From positions 7,750,001-7,814,000 of the forward strand of contig JAXRKN010000043.1 of NCBI GenBank assembly GCA_038502055.1: a stretch of 64,000 nt of DNA, read 5' to 3'. Under the pieces are notes generated by a model. The model saw only the letters and a program-made list of their open reading frames with translations. It was not told the origin of the DNA and did not search any database. Shown piece by piece: positions 62,401-64,000 of this stretch; position 1 is the stretch's first letter; the number at the start of each line of letters is the position of its first letter. Source of the stretch: Tanytarsus gracilentus (Eukaryota > Arthropoda > Insecta > Diptera > Chironomidae). The position numbers and the translations under genes are program-made.

Positions 62401-64000
62401 TCACGAGGAGTCTTAAAAACAATATTGTGAAGGGGAAAGAGGAAAAACAATAATAAATTTTATTTTGCGTTTAAATTTCCTTTGTGTGTGCTTTTGAGAG
62501 ATTTTCAGGTGTATTTTAAATTTTATTTTTTGCCCAAGAGATTTCCAAATGTCTCTAAAAATTCCAAACTTTGATGAGCTTAAAATGAAAAGTTTAGAGA
62601 GGGAAAAGCCTAGAGCTAAGCGCTTCAAATAAGAAAGATAAAGTAAAACAAGACTTGTTTATTGATTTTCTCTCAAAAATCCCTCGAATTCCTTGCGCCA
62701 CTAATTTCAAGCGACAATAATTAAGAAATTCTTCATCAAGAATTTCCACAGGTTAAAATTCGAGCGTTCAATAAAATTTCTTCAAAATATTTCATTCGAA
62801 AACTTTTTACTTGAGAATGTTTGTCACGATGGGTTGAGAAAATAGAAAAAAATAAAGTTGAATGACAGATTTTGTCACTCGAGGAGAGCTTTGGGTGTGT
62901 AAATAAGATTTCAAGAGTATTGACTCGGTATAGTTCATTGAATATTGAATATGTGGAGTGCGGATTTGAGCTTCAATGGATAAAAATTTAATTTTTTGGG
63001 TTTAGTTCGACGAATCCTAATTTAAACAAAAAATATTGTGAGCCTCAAACTCTTCATGCTCCGCTTACATCCATTAAAAGTTAATTAAGAACATTATATG
63101 CAAAAACTCGTTAAAGTTGTTTTTGGAGCCTCAATTTCCTTTTAACATCCAACCTTAACACCTTTTTTATTTTGCCTCTATCCACATGAATGAGTTTTTT
63201 TGTCAAACTTCACCTTATAAAACACATTTTATGGGTGATAGGCTCTGAATCAGATACAAAAAGGTAACCACGTATAAAATGCGTCGCAAATGTGTGAAAA
63301 TTCATGTAAAATGATTTTTACACTCAAAAGTTTCATCTTTCTCGATCTATTGGATTAAACACATGTCATGATTAAAGGACTTCTTGAACACAAATTAGAT
63401 ACACGATTCATTAAATGGAATTTTAATTTAATCTCTTATAATTGCTTTCGATAAAAAACTTAAATTTCTCTGTACGAGGAGAGATTTTAATGGACACTGA
63501 TAGTGGGTGTGTGTAGAGCATATTCATCATGCTGTGTAATTGCTCAATAATAGAATTGCAGTTTTCTCGGTGTAAAATTTACTCTGGACACGAACATAAA
63601 CTTCTGTGTGGATTGAACAGATTTTTTCAAGAGCTGCAGGAAATAAAAAATTGTGAACTCGTGTGGTGTGTTGGAGCGCAGTTTTTTATAGAAAGCAATT
63701 TCACATAATACCAACATATTAAAACTGGTTCATTGGCAGCAAACAATGAAATCATACCGAAGCACATATTTGAGGAGGAGGAGATAAAAACGTTATATTT
63801 CTTCCTTCACAACTGATGCAGCAAATGCTTCAATTTTTCCCTCCCAAGCACGAATTCATTTCAGAAAAACGTGTTCGCTCCAATTTCCATTTATTGAATG
63901 CTCCAAACATTGTTGATTTTTTTTTCAAAGGAAATCATGAAAGCGATGCAAACAATTTGATGAAGAGAAATTCTTCTATTCGTTTCGTGATTCTCTCATT
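59485..64000 (+). other. Receptor intron 7, no exon or element recognised
   Basis: 4.5 kb after the last visible receptor exon (donor GAG|GTGAGT at 59485). I searched for a TM4-type exon and for terminal repeats by eye and found neither. The sequence is AT-rich with scattered short open frames on both strands and no domains. The gene's last exon presumably lies downstream of the window. Confidence 0.5.

Noticed and set aside
61357..62628. Several 60-72-codon frames in the last receptor intron as candidate exons
   Set aside because: No TM4-like hydrophobic segment or receptor motif, and no splice sites in matching phase.

Overview
The window is AT-rich eukaryotic DNA with spliced, mostly short-intron genes. 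All recognisable proteins are of arthropod type: a d4/toothrin pair, an insect beta-type nicotinic receptor, a secreted M1 aminopeptidase and a porphobilinogen deaminase with a long tail. I read it as an insect chromosome, most likely a nematoceran (midge-like) dipteran. The species is not determinable from the sequence alone.

Genes in order: a glycogen-targeting PP1 regulatory subunit (PPP1R3 type, +, 5602-6864, untranslated first exon near 1650-2029); a small unrecognised coiled-coil protein (-, 9810-10449); the mitochondrial phosphate carrier (-, 11007-12319) divergent from mitochondrial prolyl-tRNA synthetase (+, 12863-14255); V-ATPase subunit e (-, 14508-14914) divergent from porphobilinogen deaminase (+, 15310-17096); a ten-exon, probably mitochondrial malic enzyme (-, 17486-21144); a repeat-filled gap (21.8-25.4 kb); an M1 aminopeptidase N-like enzyme in 14 coding exons (+, 26884-31357); a USP1-like deubiquitinase (-, 32553-35335); a hAT-like MITE (35924-37071); d4/DPF (+, 37446-38847) converging on its PHD-less paralog toothrin (-, 39382-40302); a 1546-aa thyroglobulin/WAP/antistasin membrane protein (+, 43724-51474); and the 5' seven coding exons of a nicotinic acetylcholine receptor beta-like subunit (+, from 52626, last exon beyond the window). 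Introns were placed by matching GT-AG (once GC-AG) sites with reading phase. Every multi-exon model given closes in frame.

The metabolic genes (phosphate carrier, ProRS, malic enzyme, V-ATPase e, PBGD) are housekeeping. Two pairs of them share very short divergent promoters.

The most unusual part is intron 3 of the receptor gene (53290-58402). It contains diverged satellite-like units, some of which resemble the intron's own 5' end. Among them lies a roughly 3.4-kb palindrome. Its arms are a T-rich tract (54017-54478) and an A-rich tract (56956-57372). Its right half carries an intact, intronless 320-aa C2H2 zinc-finger gene, and its left half carries a decayed head-to-head copy of the same gene. 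A hAT-like element with an exact 8-bp target duplication has inserted into the left half. A third, 5'-truncated copy of the zinc-finger gene end lies at 58028-58259, with changed DNA-contact residues. This looks like an uncharacterised large inverted-repeat element carrying a zinc-finger gene.

Other repeat structures are inverted 45-bp minisatellite arrays, a retroelement insertion with a 21-bp target duplication, and a tRNA-like SINE.
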